NCBI RefSeq assembly: GCF_000524195.1
Contig: NW_020170423.1
Coordinates: 403,599-467,598 of the forward strand
Direction: 5' to 3'
Source: Echinococcus granulosus
Taxonomy: Eukaryota > Platyhelminthes > Cestoda > Cyclophyllidea > Taeniidae
DNA length: 64,000 bases
The notes beneath the pieces were generated by a model. The model did no database searches and had not been told where the DNA came from. It saw only the letters and a list, made by a program, of their open reading frames with translations. Shown here piece after piece: positions 24,401-35,082 of this stretch (position 1 is the stretch's first letter; every line of letters begins with the position of its first letter). A program made the position numbers and the translations under genes.

Positions 24401-27400
24401 GAATCACAAAAATACAAGAAGAGAGAGGTGGTGTAGGCAACATTGTTTTTTTTCTCAGGTTTTCCGATTGCGTCCCCTCAACAACTTGACAGCTTGGAGA
24501 AGGCTGACAGAAGACGGCACCAACTCCACAAATAAGTGGTCAGAAGTATTACTGCCTCCGTCGAAAGCTGCCACCTTATTAGTATTTTTCAAAATTAAAC
24601 TATTGGACATCTAAGTCAAAAGGTAAAAGTACTCGAAAACCTGGGTAAAGGGTACTCATTAAAAATTAAGTAGTATGGGCCCTATAACATTATTGCCTAG
24701 TAATTATTAAATAAAATATTATTTTCCGGAAGGTATCCTAAAAATTTTTATTTTCGCCCTCAAACAAACAGGGGAAGAGCAATCTATCTCTTAAAGGTAG
24801 TAGGCTTGAGTGTCTACATTAGGCTTATCCAATAGGCGATACTTAAGAGCACGGTTTCTTGAATGGACCACCTCCTACACAGACTTGAATCAAAAGAAGC
24901 TTAACTAACATTAATCACTTATGAAAACTTTCCAATGTGACGTGGCAGGTACCAGCGTCACATATATGTGACGTCACGATGATCTTATCAGCCTTTGGCA
25001 AACGTGGCAACCTTACTGGCATATCACCTCTTCGTTCACGAGGTCACATGGATTGGCTAAAAAAATTGAGAATTTTAAAAGTCTAACAAACCCCAAACCT
25101 ACCTTCAAATTTTCCTCCTCCAACGCCTATGAATATGATTGAAATAGGAAGAAATGACGCCTGTAATGTAAGAAAGACTTATGAAAAAAACCCCTTCGCA
25201 GAACCCTATTCCCACCTAATATCCACTTAGGTAAGTTTCGCTGGCATAACATTGAATTTAGAGTTTGTATGAAAATATCACAATAAATTTGTGACTTGAA
25301 TGAAAAATCAGGTTTTCACACATACGGTCGCGACGTATTAACAGTTGAGACGCCCTAGACTGTGGGTAACTCCTACATGAAAAGTCGGTTAAAATACACA
25401 ATCGTGATTCAGTCACTGCTCGGGCTCCATACAACGTGCGCGGGGTGCCCAGCCGACCTCTCCGCTAGGAGTTATTATTTCCCCTCCGTTTCGACTGAGC
25501 CCACCCCTCTCTCTATTCACTACAGATCATCAAGCGAATTTTGATGTTTATTATCATACTTTGCTTTTGAGGAAAAGTACAAACTCGCAACAAAGAACTT
25601 TCTCATTCTGCACTACTATCGATGGACACATCAGCTTCACGATAGAAAAGATAGCATCAGCATAGTTGCCTGCTTTGGCAATGAAGCCAAACTCTTGGGT
25701 GCACCATCATAATCTGCGCAGCTTGCAAATCCTCCTTTGGTGATGACTGAAAAAGGGACTTTAGTTGGTACACCCTTCAAATACAGTGGTGGAAATTATG
25801 ACAAGCTCTTTAAAGTTGTGATTTTTGGTGAGTCTTATCGCTGTGAAGGAGAAAGCTTTCCATTGTAGGCACATCCACTCATTGAGGAGGCCTCAAGAAG
25901 TACCCCCACTTTTCTGCGTTTTCTAACAAATTATTATTTCCCGAAGCCGTTTGTCCTCCAGATTGTATGGTGGCAGTCGTTAAAAATGTCGTCAAGAAAA
26001 AGGGGTGGAGAGCAGGCAGTCCTGCTGGTTGGTTTTTTTAAAGTTAAACAAAATTTTTAACGCTGAGAGAATAAGTGGCATCAAGATAACTTGTTGTGCT
26101 TAAGAGGGAAAGGGAAGGTACGCACAAAAATGCTCAACTGTGGCCCGAAATCCGCACGATGCAGATACGTTTTCGGTGGGCTTTTTCTCAAGAAAAATCG
26201 ACACGTGGCAAAAAAAGTATTAAGACCTTTCTTATGCACGATATCATCATTTTTAAAGTTGGAGGAAATTTTACACTCCAAATGCATATTTTCCTCCAGA
26301 AATGCATTAAACTTGACAAAGCTTGGCATTCCACATTAATGCGGTAGGTGATGGTAGAGTGCCTGACAAAACCGGATTGAGAGGTTAGGAAGGCGTGTAA
26401 GGGAATTTATACGAGGGGGGTCTGATGAAATGCCCTTCGTAGACAATCATTTACAAGAATGCACTGCGCCTTTTTTGGGTGCCTAGCCCTGAACTCGAAA
26501 AAGTAATTTAAGATGGTGGAAAATAGGCTCAAAAGGTGAATCATTCCACACTTACTACCTCATCAAAATGTGAAAAAGTGAGATATTTTAATACTTCTAG
26601 ATTTAGGCGACAGTTGAGTTGTGTCTTTGCAAGGTGAAAAAATTACGAGAGAGTTCTACCTCAATCACGGCCCTTTGTGTTTCCACCCAGTCGTCCACAA
26701 ATCCGGTTGTGAGGATGAGGAGGACGAAGTACTTTGAGCTGTCATGGGAGCCTTTGGCCATTCTGAAGGCGTAGGAAAGGTAAAGAAAAACTAAATATAA
26801 GCTAAAGAAAACGCGCGCATTTTAGTGCCATTACGTAATGCTTTAATTGTATGTTTAACTCTCAGCTTTGATTATGTGTCCACCTAAGGTTCCGCTATTG
26901 TACTCCCGCTGGACGGCATGGTCTCTGAGTCATGTCAACAACTCTCAGTCCTTATACGCGTTGGTAATACATATTCTGCCTGGCATTATGGCTTCTTTTT
27001 TTCTAGAAAAGACTCCGTAGAGGCAAACAAACCCGATCCTAAAGGACAACTGACCTGATTCCTATTGCTGAGCGCTAAACCTTAGCGTGACAGATGAAGG
27101 GGATATGATGTGTATGAGAGAATCTGTGAAAACCCTTAAAAGGAGAGTTGAAAATGACACATAAACTTGGCATCCACTCTAATCCTGTGTTGTGCAGGAA
27201 GGCTATCAACAACTACAGCGGGCAACAGCAGCCGTGAATTATGTGGGAAAGTTCGTCACAGAGCTGTCTACGGTATCTGCATGAAGGTGTCCATTAAGTG
27301 AAAATGCGCCACCTCCTCGACCCCTTTACTAGATGGCGAGAACCCAGCTAGATATGGCTGGACGGCTTTGAAGTGTGAACATCGTGGAAGGGAGTAGCAG

Positions 27401-30400
27401 ACACGAAGCCTTGTCTACTTTGAACCCCGTCCCTTATTAAATGACTCTGCTGTTAGGCCAGGGTTACAATGCCTAGCATTAGACATACAAGATGACCGGT
27501 ACATCTCTCCTTCTTCCAGTACAGTTCAGAAACAAAATGAAGCCTTAGATCGAGTGGAAATACCAAAAGGGATCTGCGTTGTTGCCGTCAGATATCCTCT
27601 AAAATACGCTTCAATTCGATGACTGGCGCAGTTGGCTGGCCGACTGCGTTGTGACAAGCAATGTAGATAAGGTAATCAGTTTTTGGAGAATTTCTGTAAA
27701 AATAGTTGCACTTTTACATGAATTGACTTTGGTTTCAGTTTCTTTTGCAGTAAATATTTTGTGTGACCATACAAAACGGTTTAAAAGGGCTCCTCACAGC
27801 CACCATGTTAGGGCAGACAAAGTAACCTAACCAGTCTCAGCAACAAATTTTCTTGGCTAAAACATATTATTCACAATTTGTTTCCTGAAAAACACTTTCA
27901 GCTAAATTCAAAATAATACTAATTATTCATCATAAGTCCATACAACGAAGTTATCCTCAGCGTCACAGTTCAAAAAAAAAGAAAAAAGAAATTATTTGCT
28001 TCCTGATTGTCGGTAAAAGCGGATAAATTTGGGGATTTATTAAGTAACTTTTAATGTAGATACTTTGTTGAGGTGTACATTGGACCACCTTTGAAGTCAC
28101 CTCGCAGTCTCGTGACTTCGTGACCTGCTTTTACCAGCGTCACTCTCTGTGGCTTGACTTGATCGTCAACTGTACGAGAGGTGTAAATGAAACGCTATAT
28201 TCGAAGGTCTACAGCAAATCATGTCAGACTATAAAATAGAAAGGTTGACTTTGACTAGACGATGCAACGTTTGTGGCAAAAAGGAGAGGGGTATTTCCCG
28301 ACTCCGGTGGATTAATTTACGCAGACCTTTGAACCTTCACGGAAGAGCATCAAACGATGGCAACCATTCCTTTATCCTATTGCCCAGTCAAACGGAAATA
28401 TGGCTTTGTTTACTAGTCTGTAAGGCTTAAAGTAGGACGGAAGTTGAGCAAACATTCGAGGTGGATTTTTGTGACCCCACTAAACAGATGATTCTCCCGC
28501 TAGATTACTTAAGAATAATCCCTTGGTGTCCAACAGACTTTATTTTCTTCTTGAATCGAAAAAAATACTGTAATGAACAAAGGATTTCAAAGATCTGGGA
28601 AGTAAACATAATGCCTGGGTTCGCTTAATCAGACCACGGCAAAGTGTGGATAATTTAGGACTCTGGATTTCAGGGAAGACTCGGGGCACTACATCGGTGG
28701 CAGCGGACAGTAAGTCCGATTCCAAAGGATAACTACCTGATTTCCATCACCAATGAAAGAAGGGCATATGCTGCGGATGGGAGGATCTGTGACGATTTCC
28801 AACAGAATGGCTGAAAAGGACATCCGCCTTCGGCAACTACCCCACTTTATGAACTATCCGAAAAATTTCGTTACGGGGCTGTCCTCGGCACCTGCATGGC
28901 GATGTCAATTGCGCAAACACACGATACCTTTTCCACCTCTCCACTTCCCGGACAGAAAGTGAATCTCCATTTCATGAGCCTAAGAGGTGTTTTATTGAAT
29001 GCATTCGACAAACACAGGTAATGTCCTTTTGTGACATGCTGATCAAGAGAAGGACTTGATTCAAGTAGGTGGACGGTGACTTCGGCATCCTGGATCAGAT
29101 GAGGGCATACTGTGGTGGGGAAGTTGAACCCTCGATGAAATGCTACCAACAGCGGAAGTGTTTGATGTGTCAATCATCATCTACCCGAAACCATTCGCCT
29201 GACCGAATTTAATATTCTTACGCGGAAAACTTGATCGGTTTTGCAAATAGTGGATGTATAGTGTGAAGAAAAGAGGCGAAATGGCCTCATGTTCCTTTTA
29301 CTTCACAATCTGACATAACATTTTCAACTGCAATCTGTCAAGCCAGCTTCATGCTTGATTAGACGTTTAGCCAGTGATTTAAAGGCAAACAACTTCAAAA
29401 CTCCAATGTGTGATGGCCAGAAAGACGTTTTTAACTGCACCGCAAATTCAACCCGTCAGGTGACTTAAACGCGTTGTCTCAGACAGCTGGCTTTCAACGG
29501 CCTTTCGCCGTCATCTACCAAGTTAAGAATCATTACCACCATTCACTTGTAAAGAATGTCAAAACAGATGTCAAAACTCACTCGTTGACGTGCCTGATGA
29601 GAGGTGCGAAGTTTGGCGGAGCCGAGCCGCAGGTTTCACTGACCACGCGACTGTAGGCTGCAAGCACTCCCGACACGCCCTTGCAATTGGGATTATTCAG
29701 ATCACCTGTCTACAGGGATTGAAGAATGCCTTATTAGCATTGGGCCTAGACTAACTACTGGTTTAGACACAAAAGGGTACACTCGGTCTGATATTCTCTC
29801 ATCTGGGGAATCGCCGTCAATTGCTACTCCAGTTAGACTTAAAGTAAGAGCAAATCCTTTCTGAAGTTGTCAAATCCTTCTCTTATTGGGTCTAAAGATA
29901 TTCGTACACCTGTTTGTTGGTTTGAATGACCCTTTTAGGTGAGAAGCGGTCAGCTTACGCCAACTTCTTGGTTGAGAGAACCCCACTGACCCCTGACCCC
30001 TAAGGAAGGAACAAACTCCAGCCCCTATAACTCCGACTCCTTCTACATTGTTATAGCACCTGGACATTAAAATATCTTCTCAACCAACCCGCCCTTTTTA
30101 AGGATGGGAAGGTGGAGGCGGAGCCCAACACATATTGCCAATGCCATGTTAAAAACCAGGATCACCCTTAAATGCACATTTTAACGGACACAAAATTCTG
30201 GTACTTTTATTGCCCTCAACAAAATCTTGGGTCTCAATTTAAAGTTTCGCTTTAAAATTTCATTTTTCATCAATTTACGTAAGCTAGTAACAGATGAAAG
30301 TCTGAAAATGCGGCACAGGAAAGTGGAATTACTCCCCTCTCCTTTCTTTAGGACAATCATTCTCTGTGTGACAAACTCCACCTCCACTGAGAAAGGGCGT

Positions 30401-33400
30401 TTAAAACACCCAAAAATGAAACCGTTTACGCTAAAAAGGACAAAAGCCAGAAAGTTAGGCGCGCTTACCAGCGGGACGAGGTGAGACTTTCGGCCATCTG
30501 AACCGATTCGTGTGCCGAATCCGAAGGCGGGGAAAAGTTCATCGCTGAAACAGTACCGGTAGATTTATGGATCCAAGAAGGGCTTTTACGACTCCATTGG
30601 TTAAAAGTACTGGCTTTAAGAAATAATTCATTCGTTGCTTGGAGCGGTAGAAGTTGATTAGCTTAATGACTGCTAACTTAGTTACTTATCCTGCTACAGT
30701 TCAGCTCTATGACTCGGTGACTTTCCAGAGGCAACCTCCGACTTGAGGACCAAATCTAGGCTGATCAATGGCACATCAAAGTGTCAGTTAAGTGTGTTGT
30801 AGTGGTTATGAGCTACAAAGATGACCGGTTTACCTGTCATACTCTTGAAGAATTTCTACAACGGCTTGGATAGCGATGATGTACTCGCTATTGACAGCTG
30901 CCGACTTCGCTATGGAGATAGCCTCAGTAAAGAGCATTGGATTGTGGCTTTGGTGAATTTGAGATGACAAGTCAATCCCAACAATAACGTTTATGCTGGT
31001 CCTGTAAGCAAAGTAAGATTTGACAGCTGACAAGATTGACAACCCAAAAGGCAATCGAATGTACTGACATAGAGGCTCACCCGCTCAGAATATAGTCCAG
31101 AAATGAGCAAGCATTGGTAGAGATGCTGACCTTTACGTTAACCTAGCATGTTGTCATGAGAAAAATAAAGGATTATGAAGGAAATTACTCCATGCAATAG
31201 GCCAAAGTCAACCACAAAGTGACACGCATATGTGCTGTCACTAGGTAGTCTGTACTTTTTCATCTGCAAAGTAGCAACCCCAGCCCTTAGGCTAAAAATA
31301 ATTACCCAAACTGTAGCCACTCGTGCATGACACTACCGCAAACCTTCTCAAAGGTGGGAGCTGGGTTGAACCATATTTCAGCTTCATAGGTAAAGCCTTG
31401 ACAGTAACATATTTCACTCCTGTGCGTCCGTAGCAACCTCAATTAAAGGGAGGTGATGTTGCTGTTGCTGCTGATGATAAGGATGGTAGGCTAAGAAATC
31501 CCAACCGACCCTTAAATGGGACTTCAATTCAAAAGAAGATTTGACCTTTTATTTAACACCGTGAGAAACTTATCTCTGGTAAGCCCCTAACAGGTGAAAA
31601 GTATCATTACCCCAGGGGAAATTGAAAAGGCAAAATATTGGCTGGGGTCCTCTCCTCAGCAAATGCCCATGACCCTATCTACTTGTGAGCCTGCGACTCA
31701 ATTTCCTGTGACCCTAAGAAAATTTGTCAGGCTACATTTTGTGGCTGAATATGTCAAAAGTGAATTGGGATACGGAGGACTTACGATGCCCGAGTTATTG
31801 TACACCTTTTTCCGACGAAATTTAGACCGGTTTATTAACTAAAAGAGGCAACACTTTAAGCGGGTTGATTGATAAGTTCTGCAGACATGGGAATTAAACT
31901 TATTACCTCAAAGTTTCTTCCCTCTTGTGAGCAGGTTAGCAGACACCTTGCAGTGGTAATGAACTCCCCAATTACGTCGCTGTTGGAGGGAGGAAAAGGG
32001 AGTGAGAGAGAGAGAGATGGAAAAGCATGTCTTCCCTCTCATAGTTTGACTTACTCGATGTCCGGATCAACGGTGTCTCTAGATGGGAGAGCAAAAAACA
32101 TGCACAAATGTGTACCAAAGGAGTAGTGAAAGTTGTAAAATATGCCAAATGTCAGCATTAATTGAAGTGATTGATAAACGGTGCTATCATTAAATGCTTT
32201 TTGCTGGCATATTTTGTTACGAAAATAGATCAAATAAACCAGAATTCTTCATTGTTTAGCATTCTTTAGTGTAAGGACAGCCTACATTTATATCGGGTCA
32301 GCCAGGTGCATGACCTGACATTTACCGCCTTAAAGGTCTTTAAACTTTTTAAGTAGATTTAGGGGTTGTAAGGAAATTTTGTTCTGTAATGCGTTTGAAA
32401 CATACTTTTAAAAGGGATTATGAAGGCTTTAATGCAATGTCAGTAAATAAGGTGAACATTTATCCACGGACATTTCCTGGGGCAATGGAGGTACATGTTT
32501 TCACCTCCAAAACTATATGCCGTCTTTTAAAATTGAACGTCTCTCCTACCTACCGCGGTAGGAAGGAAGCAGATTTTATGTTCTGATTTTAGACAAAATG
32601 AAGTATTTAATGGGGGATGTATACACATACACCGCCCAATTGTTAGTTATGAGGAGGTAAGGCAGCGTACCCTTCGCCATTCGCTCCGTCCCAGTCAAAG
32701 CAGCGGAAGCAAATTTCACTGCAAGGATACAAAATAAAATGAGAATGCTACAAGAGAACTACGTGCACATTATCTTGTAAACAAGTTTCACAGAAAATTC
32801 GCCCATAAATCCCTCTTAACAGACTGGTCCTTTGTATTACAAATGAACTAGCCGTGGGACCTGTCAAGGTTGCCATCGCAGAGCCTGTCGAGGGAGATGA
32901 GGAGAGGCTTCCAGTCTGGTGCAAGTGTCTTCTTTACAACTTCACTTTGGTAACACTGTTCCCACCTAAAAAGAGAATGCCCAAAACCCATATTGCTTTA
33001 GAAATGGGGCAAATGTGACATGTGAATGCATTCACTTTGCCCAGTGAAGCAATTCCTCCCCATAACCTACCATTGTGACTACATAACTGGGTCATAATGA
33101 GGAGAAGGCCATGTTAGTAACCCGAAGGGAGGGCACAAAAGTACACCCTTCTAGAACAAATGTTTTATTTTGAGCAATCAAGACTGCTTTAGAAGATTTG
33201 CAACACTTTTCTTTGAAACACACTACTTCTAGGGCACGTGCATGCACCTACTTTCCACGGTCATTCCGTCGGAGAATGATGATGTAGGGATCGGATTTTC
33301 CAAACATATCTTTCTTGTCCAGGCCTACACCCCGCATCTTTAGGACAATATTCTCCTGTAAAAGAAAGCTGGGCCATTAGAAAAGTCTAAATCCGAGATC

Positions 33401-34496
33401 GTCTTAGCCTCATTAAGTATTTAACATAAATCCTAAGTCAAAACGGAAGTAGGGACTAAAGTTATGCCCACCGCTCTGCCCTTAACCTCTGCTCGAAGGT
33501 ACTAACGAGTAGTTTCTGAGGCAGTTGTTTAAGAAATAAGAAATGATTGACTCCTTTTGTCCTCAGGTAAGTCTCAGAGCGCTAAAGCCCCGATATGACA
33601 GCCATCCACCTTCCATTCATTCTTTCACTTAAACAACCCCTATCAAATTGGCATACGGTGACTTTTGAGTGCTTTTCGATGCCGTGGATAATTAATTTGG
33701 TCACTGCAGAAAGTATTGTACCGGGTATAAAGTGGAGTGAAAGTACTTTCAAGAGGCAGAAATATCTCGAAGTGTATCTCACCTTTGTCGAAGGCTCTTC
33801 TCGAGTGCAAACTACAAAATGAGAAAACAACCACTTTCGCCACATTGTTTACAAAAAGCTCTTTCATGTCTTCATGGTCTCTAATCATAGGTAAATTACT
33901 CTTTTTTTGCGAGGCCTCCACTTTACCTATCAACAGCAAACTTTTGACTTCTTTCAAGGAAGATTTTAGGTCAAACGAAGGCTTTTAAGTGCGTTTAAGT
34001 GAATGTATTCCATTTGATAAACAAAAAAAGCATTCCGAGCATTAACGAAGTTGTGTTGAAGAATAAAACATAGTTTACAACTTAACCGGCAAATAAAACT
34101 CCAAAACAATACTTTTTCGCGTTCCACAAAACATAAGTTAAATTGGAAGATATCAGGATGAGCTTTGAATGAAACGGGAAACAAGAAAAATGAATTAAAA
34201 ACGGACTCAACGATCAAATTTGTCGTTCCTTCAAATTTGTATGTCTGCTGAATAATTTTTCACTGGGTCTCCTCCCTACACTTTACTACTTAAATATAAC
34301 TTAAGTAGAATAGTGTTGTTTAAATTTTAAAAAATAAGTAAACTTTCTAGGAATTTCACTGTTAAAAGCAAACGTAACCATTCCAGTTGGGCCAAAAAAC
34401 AAAGGGGAAGTATGAATAGGGCTATGCTTACGTATAACCGATGCATTAAAGCTTCCTCCCTCATTGTTGGAGGCTTGGGCGTCCGTTGAAGCTGCC
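17894..34496 (-). CDS. CPNE-like: Copine (C2A end, C2B, von Willebrand A domain, long tail), multi-exon; 5' exons not found
   Basis: Copines bind phospholipid through two C2 domains, usually in response to Ca2+, and bind partner proteins through an A domain. Exons in transcript order: 34496-34432, 33811-33783, 33355-33252, 32965-32861, 32718-32671, micro-exon 32078-32055 (optional), 31979-31907, 31263-31242 (tentative), 31026-30834, 30544-30469, 29709-29582, 26762-26660, 25160-25103, 24209-24136, 20180-20073, 18466-17894. All have AG/GT borders and their phases join without a frameshift. C2B shows GLDKKDMFGKSDPY, then EVVKKTLAPDWKP, then CFDWDG and DVIGEF. The A domain shows VIVGIDLSS, AVVEILQEYD, LFPAFGFGTRIG, PPNFAPLIRHV, KYFVLLILTTGF, LPISIIFIGVG, ACRDNVQFVEMRRF and LAKEVLAELPTQ, all in canonical copine order. 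The first two exons and 31263-31242 are weaker. The rest of C2A and the start codon lie upstream of 34496 and were not identified. Family assignment is secure; which paralogue is not. The 100-N gap falls in the intron 24135-20181. Confidence 0.88.
18590..19495 (+). mobile_element. TRIM-type element in the last copine intron
   Basis: About 900 bp on the plus strand, antisense to copine, inside the intron 18467-20072. The 5' repeat is truncated to its last few dozen bases; the interior runs from about 18670 to 19330; the 3' repeat is partial but retains a perfect hairpin at 19354-19375 (GGCATGG..CCATGCC). Confidence 0.7.
20073..20180 (-). CDS. CPNE-like: Copine exon encoding FVEMRRF...LAELPTQ
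   Basis: Exactly 36 codons between a TGTAG acceptor and a GTAACA donor. FVEMRRF corresponds to the conserved FVPFRxF that closes the copine A domain, and LAKEVLAELPTQ to the conserved LAxxVLAExPxQ. The Pro of FVPF is replaced by Glu-Met. A short insertion (AADGSEEIRW) separates the two motifs. Confidence 0.85.
23187..23286. other. Assembly gap of 100 N inside a copine intron
   Basis: One hundred consecutive N, followed by GGGNGGGGGGGG, a low-quality G-run typical of a contig end. The length is probably nominal. It lies in the largest copine intron, and no copine exon appears to be lost because phases match across it. Confidence 0.95.
24136..24209 (-). CDS. CPNE-like: Copine exon encoding LQVLDQDF...ACRDNVQ
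   Basis: 74 bases between a CATTTAG acceptor and a GTAAGG donor. It encodes the segment that in other copines reads MxxLDGDxG...xRDIVQ. Here DGD is DQD and RDIVQ is RDNVQ. Phase 1 at the acceptor matches the single G left by the upstream exon (25160-25103). Confidence 0.82.
25103..25160 (-). CDS. CPNE-like: Copine exon encoding LPISIIFIGVGGG
   Basis: A 58-base exon with acceptor CATTACAG and donor GTAGGT. It encodes the hydrophobic strand LPISIIFIGVG, corresponding to LPxSIIIVGVG of copines. The following residues are GGKFE where most copines have xADFSxM. Confidence 0.85.
26660..26762 (-). CDS. CPNE-like: Copine exon encoding KYFVLLILTTGF
   Basis: 103 bases, acceptor CCTTCAG, donor GTAGAAC. 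It encodes YFVLLILTTGFVDDW followed by ETQRAVIE. The family norm is LLIxTDGVITD; here TDG reads TTG, so the aspartate of the third MIDAS loop is absent. Phase is exact on both sides. Confidence 0.87.
26855..27700 (+). mobile_element. TRIM-type element in a copine intron
   Basis: Plus strand, antisense to copine, between exons 29709-29582 and 26762-26660. The 5' terminal repeat (about 26855-27012) starts near TTTAATTGTATGTTTAACTC and has the CTCCCGCTGGACGGCATGGTC block. The interior runs to about 27700. The 3' repeat is not evident. Confidence 0.65.
28660..28975 (+). mobile_element. TRIM-type fragment with primer-binding-site-like sequence
   Basis: Begins with the last bases of a terminal repeat (GACTCGGGGCACTACA, ending 28693). 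Then TGGCAGCGG at 28698-28706 sits where a primer binding site is expected, followed by about 270 bp of interior. Antisense in a copine intron. Confidence 0.55.
29582..29709 (-). CDS. CPNE-like: Copine exon encoding NPNCKGVSGV...PPNFAPLIRHV
   Basis: 128 bases, acceptor CCTGTAG, donor GTGAGT. It encodes NNPNCKGVSGVLAAYSRVV and APPNFAPLIRHVN, matching the copine NPxCxGxxGVLxAY and YGPTNFAPIIxHV motifs. The Thr of GPTNF, a MIDAS residue in the family, is Pro here. Confidence 0.87.
30469..30544 (-). CDS. CPNE-like: Copine exon encoding DELFPAFGFGTRIG
   Basis: 76 bases, acceptor TGTTTCAG, donor GTAAGC. DELFPAFGFGTRI corresponds to the highly conserved DKMFPALGFGARI of copines. The split codon AG/C joins it to the previous exon. 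Confidence 0.88.
30834..31026 (-). CDS. CPNE-like: Copine exon starting the von Willebrand A domain
   Basis: Encodes SINVIVGIDLSSQIHQ and then YIIAIQAVVEILQEYD, matching INxTVxIDFTxSN and YLTAIxAVGxIxxDYD of copines. The donor is GTAAAC. The acceptor could be at 31026 (TCTTGTCAG) or at 31001 (TTGCTTACAG). Both keep frame; the upstream one joins the tentative 22-nt exon at 31263-31242. The first MIDAS loop reads DLSSQ rather than DxTxS. Confidence 0.85.
31242..31263 (-). CDS. CPNE-like: Tentative 22-nt copine micro-exon
   Basis: Acceptor TGCTACTTTGCAG is strong; donor GTGACA is weak. It would encode MKKYRLP plus one base, completing a Thr codon with the exon at 31026. Phases fit 31979-31907 upstream and 31026 downstream, and the Lys/Tyr-rich content suits the C2B - A domain linker. 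A conserved NSG motif expected there is not seen, so another exon could exist instead. Confidence 0.35.
31907..31979 (-). CDS. CPNE-like: Copine exon encoding DVIGEFITTAR
   Basis: 73 bases, acceptor CCTCCAACAG, donor GTAATA. DVIGEFITTAR corresponds to HDLIGxFxTTxx, the end of copine C2B. It joins in frame either to the micro-exon 32078-32055 or directly to 32718-32671. Confidence 0.85.
32055..32078 (-). CDS. CPNE-like: 24-nt phase-neutral copine micro-exon in the C2B Ca2+ loop
   Basis: Acceptor TTTGCTCTCCCATCTAG and donor GTAAGT flank 24 bases that add eight residues, reading GDTVDPDID across the junctions. The exon before ends GG and the exon after starts C, so the frame holds with or without it. 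It sits between CFDWDGANGE and DVIGEF, the third calcium-binding loop of C2B. Splice sites are seen directly; use of the exon is inferred. Confidence 0.6.
32671..32718 (-). CDS. CPNE-like: Copine exon encoding EICFRCFDWDGANGE
   Basis: 48 bases, acceptor CCTTGCAG, donor GTACGC. It encodes the C2B strand and loop that in copines reads IxVxCxDxDxDGxHD; the two leading Asp residues (DWD) are kept. Confidence 0.83.
32861..32965 (-). CDS. CPNE-like: Copine exon encoding SEVVKKTLAPDWKPLLISL
   Basis: 105 bases, acceptor CTTTTTAG, donor GTCCCA. It matches the copine C2B stretch TEVVKxNLNPxWxPFxIxLxxLCxGD. Confidence 0.85.
33252..33355 (-). CDS. CPNE-like: Copine exon encoding NIVLKMRGVGLDKKDMFGKS
   Basis: 104 bases, acceptor TCTTTTACAG, donor GTAGGT. 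LDKKDMFGKSDPY is a near-consensus copine C2B first calcium loop (LDKKDxFGKSDPF), with both Asp ligands intact. This exon anchors the gene identification. Confidence 0.9.
33783..33811 (-). CDS. CPNE-like: Probable 29-nt copine exon, C2A-C2B linker
   Basis: Strong acceptor GTTTTCTCATTTTGTAG and donor AAAG/GTGAGA. It encodes CTREEPSTK and ends in phase 0, as the next exon requires. With the exon at 34496-34432 it reads GGSFNASVILCTREE, like the last strand of a copine C2A domain (GSxxIxAEE). Confidence 0.55.
34432..34496 (-). CDS. CPNE-like: Probable copine exon, end of C2A
   Basis: 65 bases, acceptor ATTACCCATAG, donor GTAAGC. Encodes AASTDAQASNNEGGSFNASV. It is assigned by phase and by the GGSFNASVIL strand created on joining to 33811-33783. 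Sequence conservation in this part of copines is low, so the call is moderate. Confidence 0.45.
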
Positions 34497-35058
34497 CTAT
34501 GGGTAATTCAAACAACTCATTCATATTTGTCGATCGCCTTGGCCCGGAGTTTGATTTAATGAAAAAAAGCTTTCTGATCAGGTTTTGTTGGTATGGTTAG
34601 CATTTTTACAAGGAGTGAACGGCTGATGGTATCATTCAGGAAACAGTCTACACGCAGCTATTATTGGCTGACAGTGATGTCGTGTCTTTTATGACTTTAA
34701 ATAAAAGATAGCTTAAATTAACTCAAATTTCTGTGAATGAAAAGGCAATTAATAATACACTCATAATGAAGTTGATACGGCAAGAAATGTGACTATTTGG
34801 CTAGAACTCATTATCCTAAAGCCTTGCACAGCAATGCAAAGTCGATTCTACAGATGCTTCATAATGATTTATATAGCAATCCATGTGAAGCACAAAGTTA
34901 TTTTTGTTTGTTTCACATGGTTTTTATACACGGTGACAAAAAGTTTACACATATTCGGCCGTTGAGATGTCTTGCTTGTACACACTGCAGCGTCTAGTCT
35001 TTAATTGCATGCTGATAGAAGTCTTTTTATTTTGGACTTAAGTACCAATGTTCTTAAA

Positions 35059-35082
35059 ACACACACACGCACACACACATAC
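35059..35082. repeat. CA microsatellite
   Basis: Twelve CA-type dinucleotide steps with one G interruption. Confidence 0.9.

Noticed and set aside
28871..29173. 100-codon minus-strand frame, checked as reverse transcriptase or a copine exon
   Set aside because: Its lower part overlaps a TRIM fragment and no polymerase or copine motif is present; copine phases are satisfied without it.
31594..31842. 82-codon plus-strand frame with protein-like composition (ITPGEIEKAKYWLGS)
   Set aside because: No ATG start, no recognisable domain, and it lies antisense in a copine intron. Left as unexplained rather than called.
33643..33957. 104-codon minus-strand frame just upstream of the C2B exons, considered as a copine exon
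   Set aside because: The strong acceptor at 33812 and the required phase at 33783 select a different frame; the long frame has no C2 similarity.
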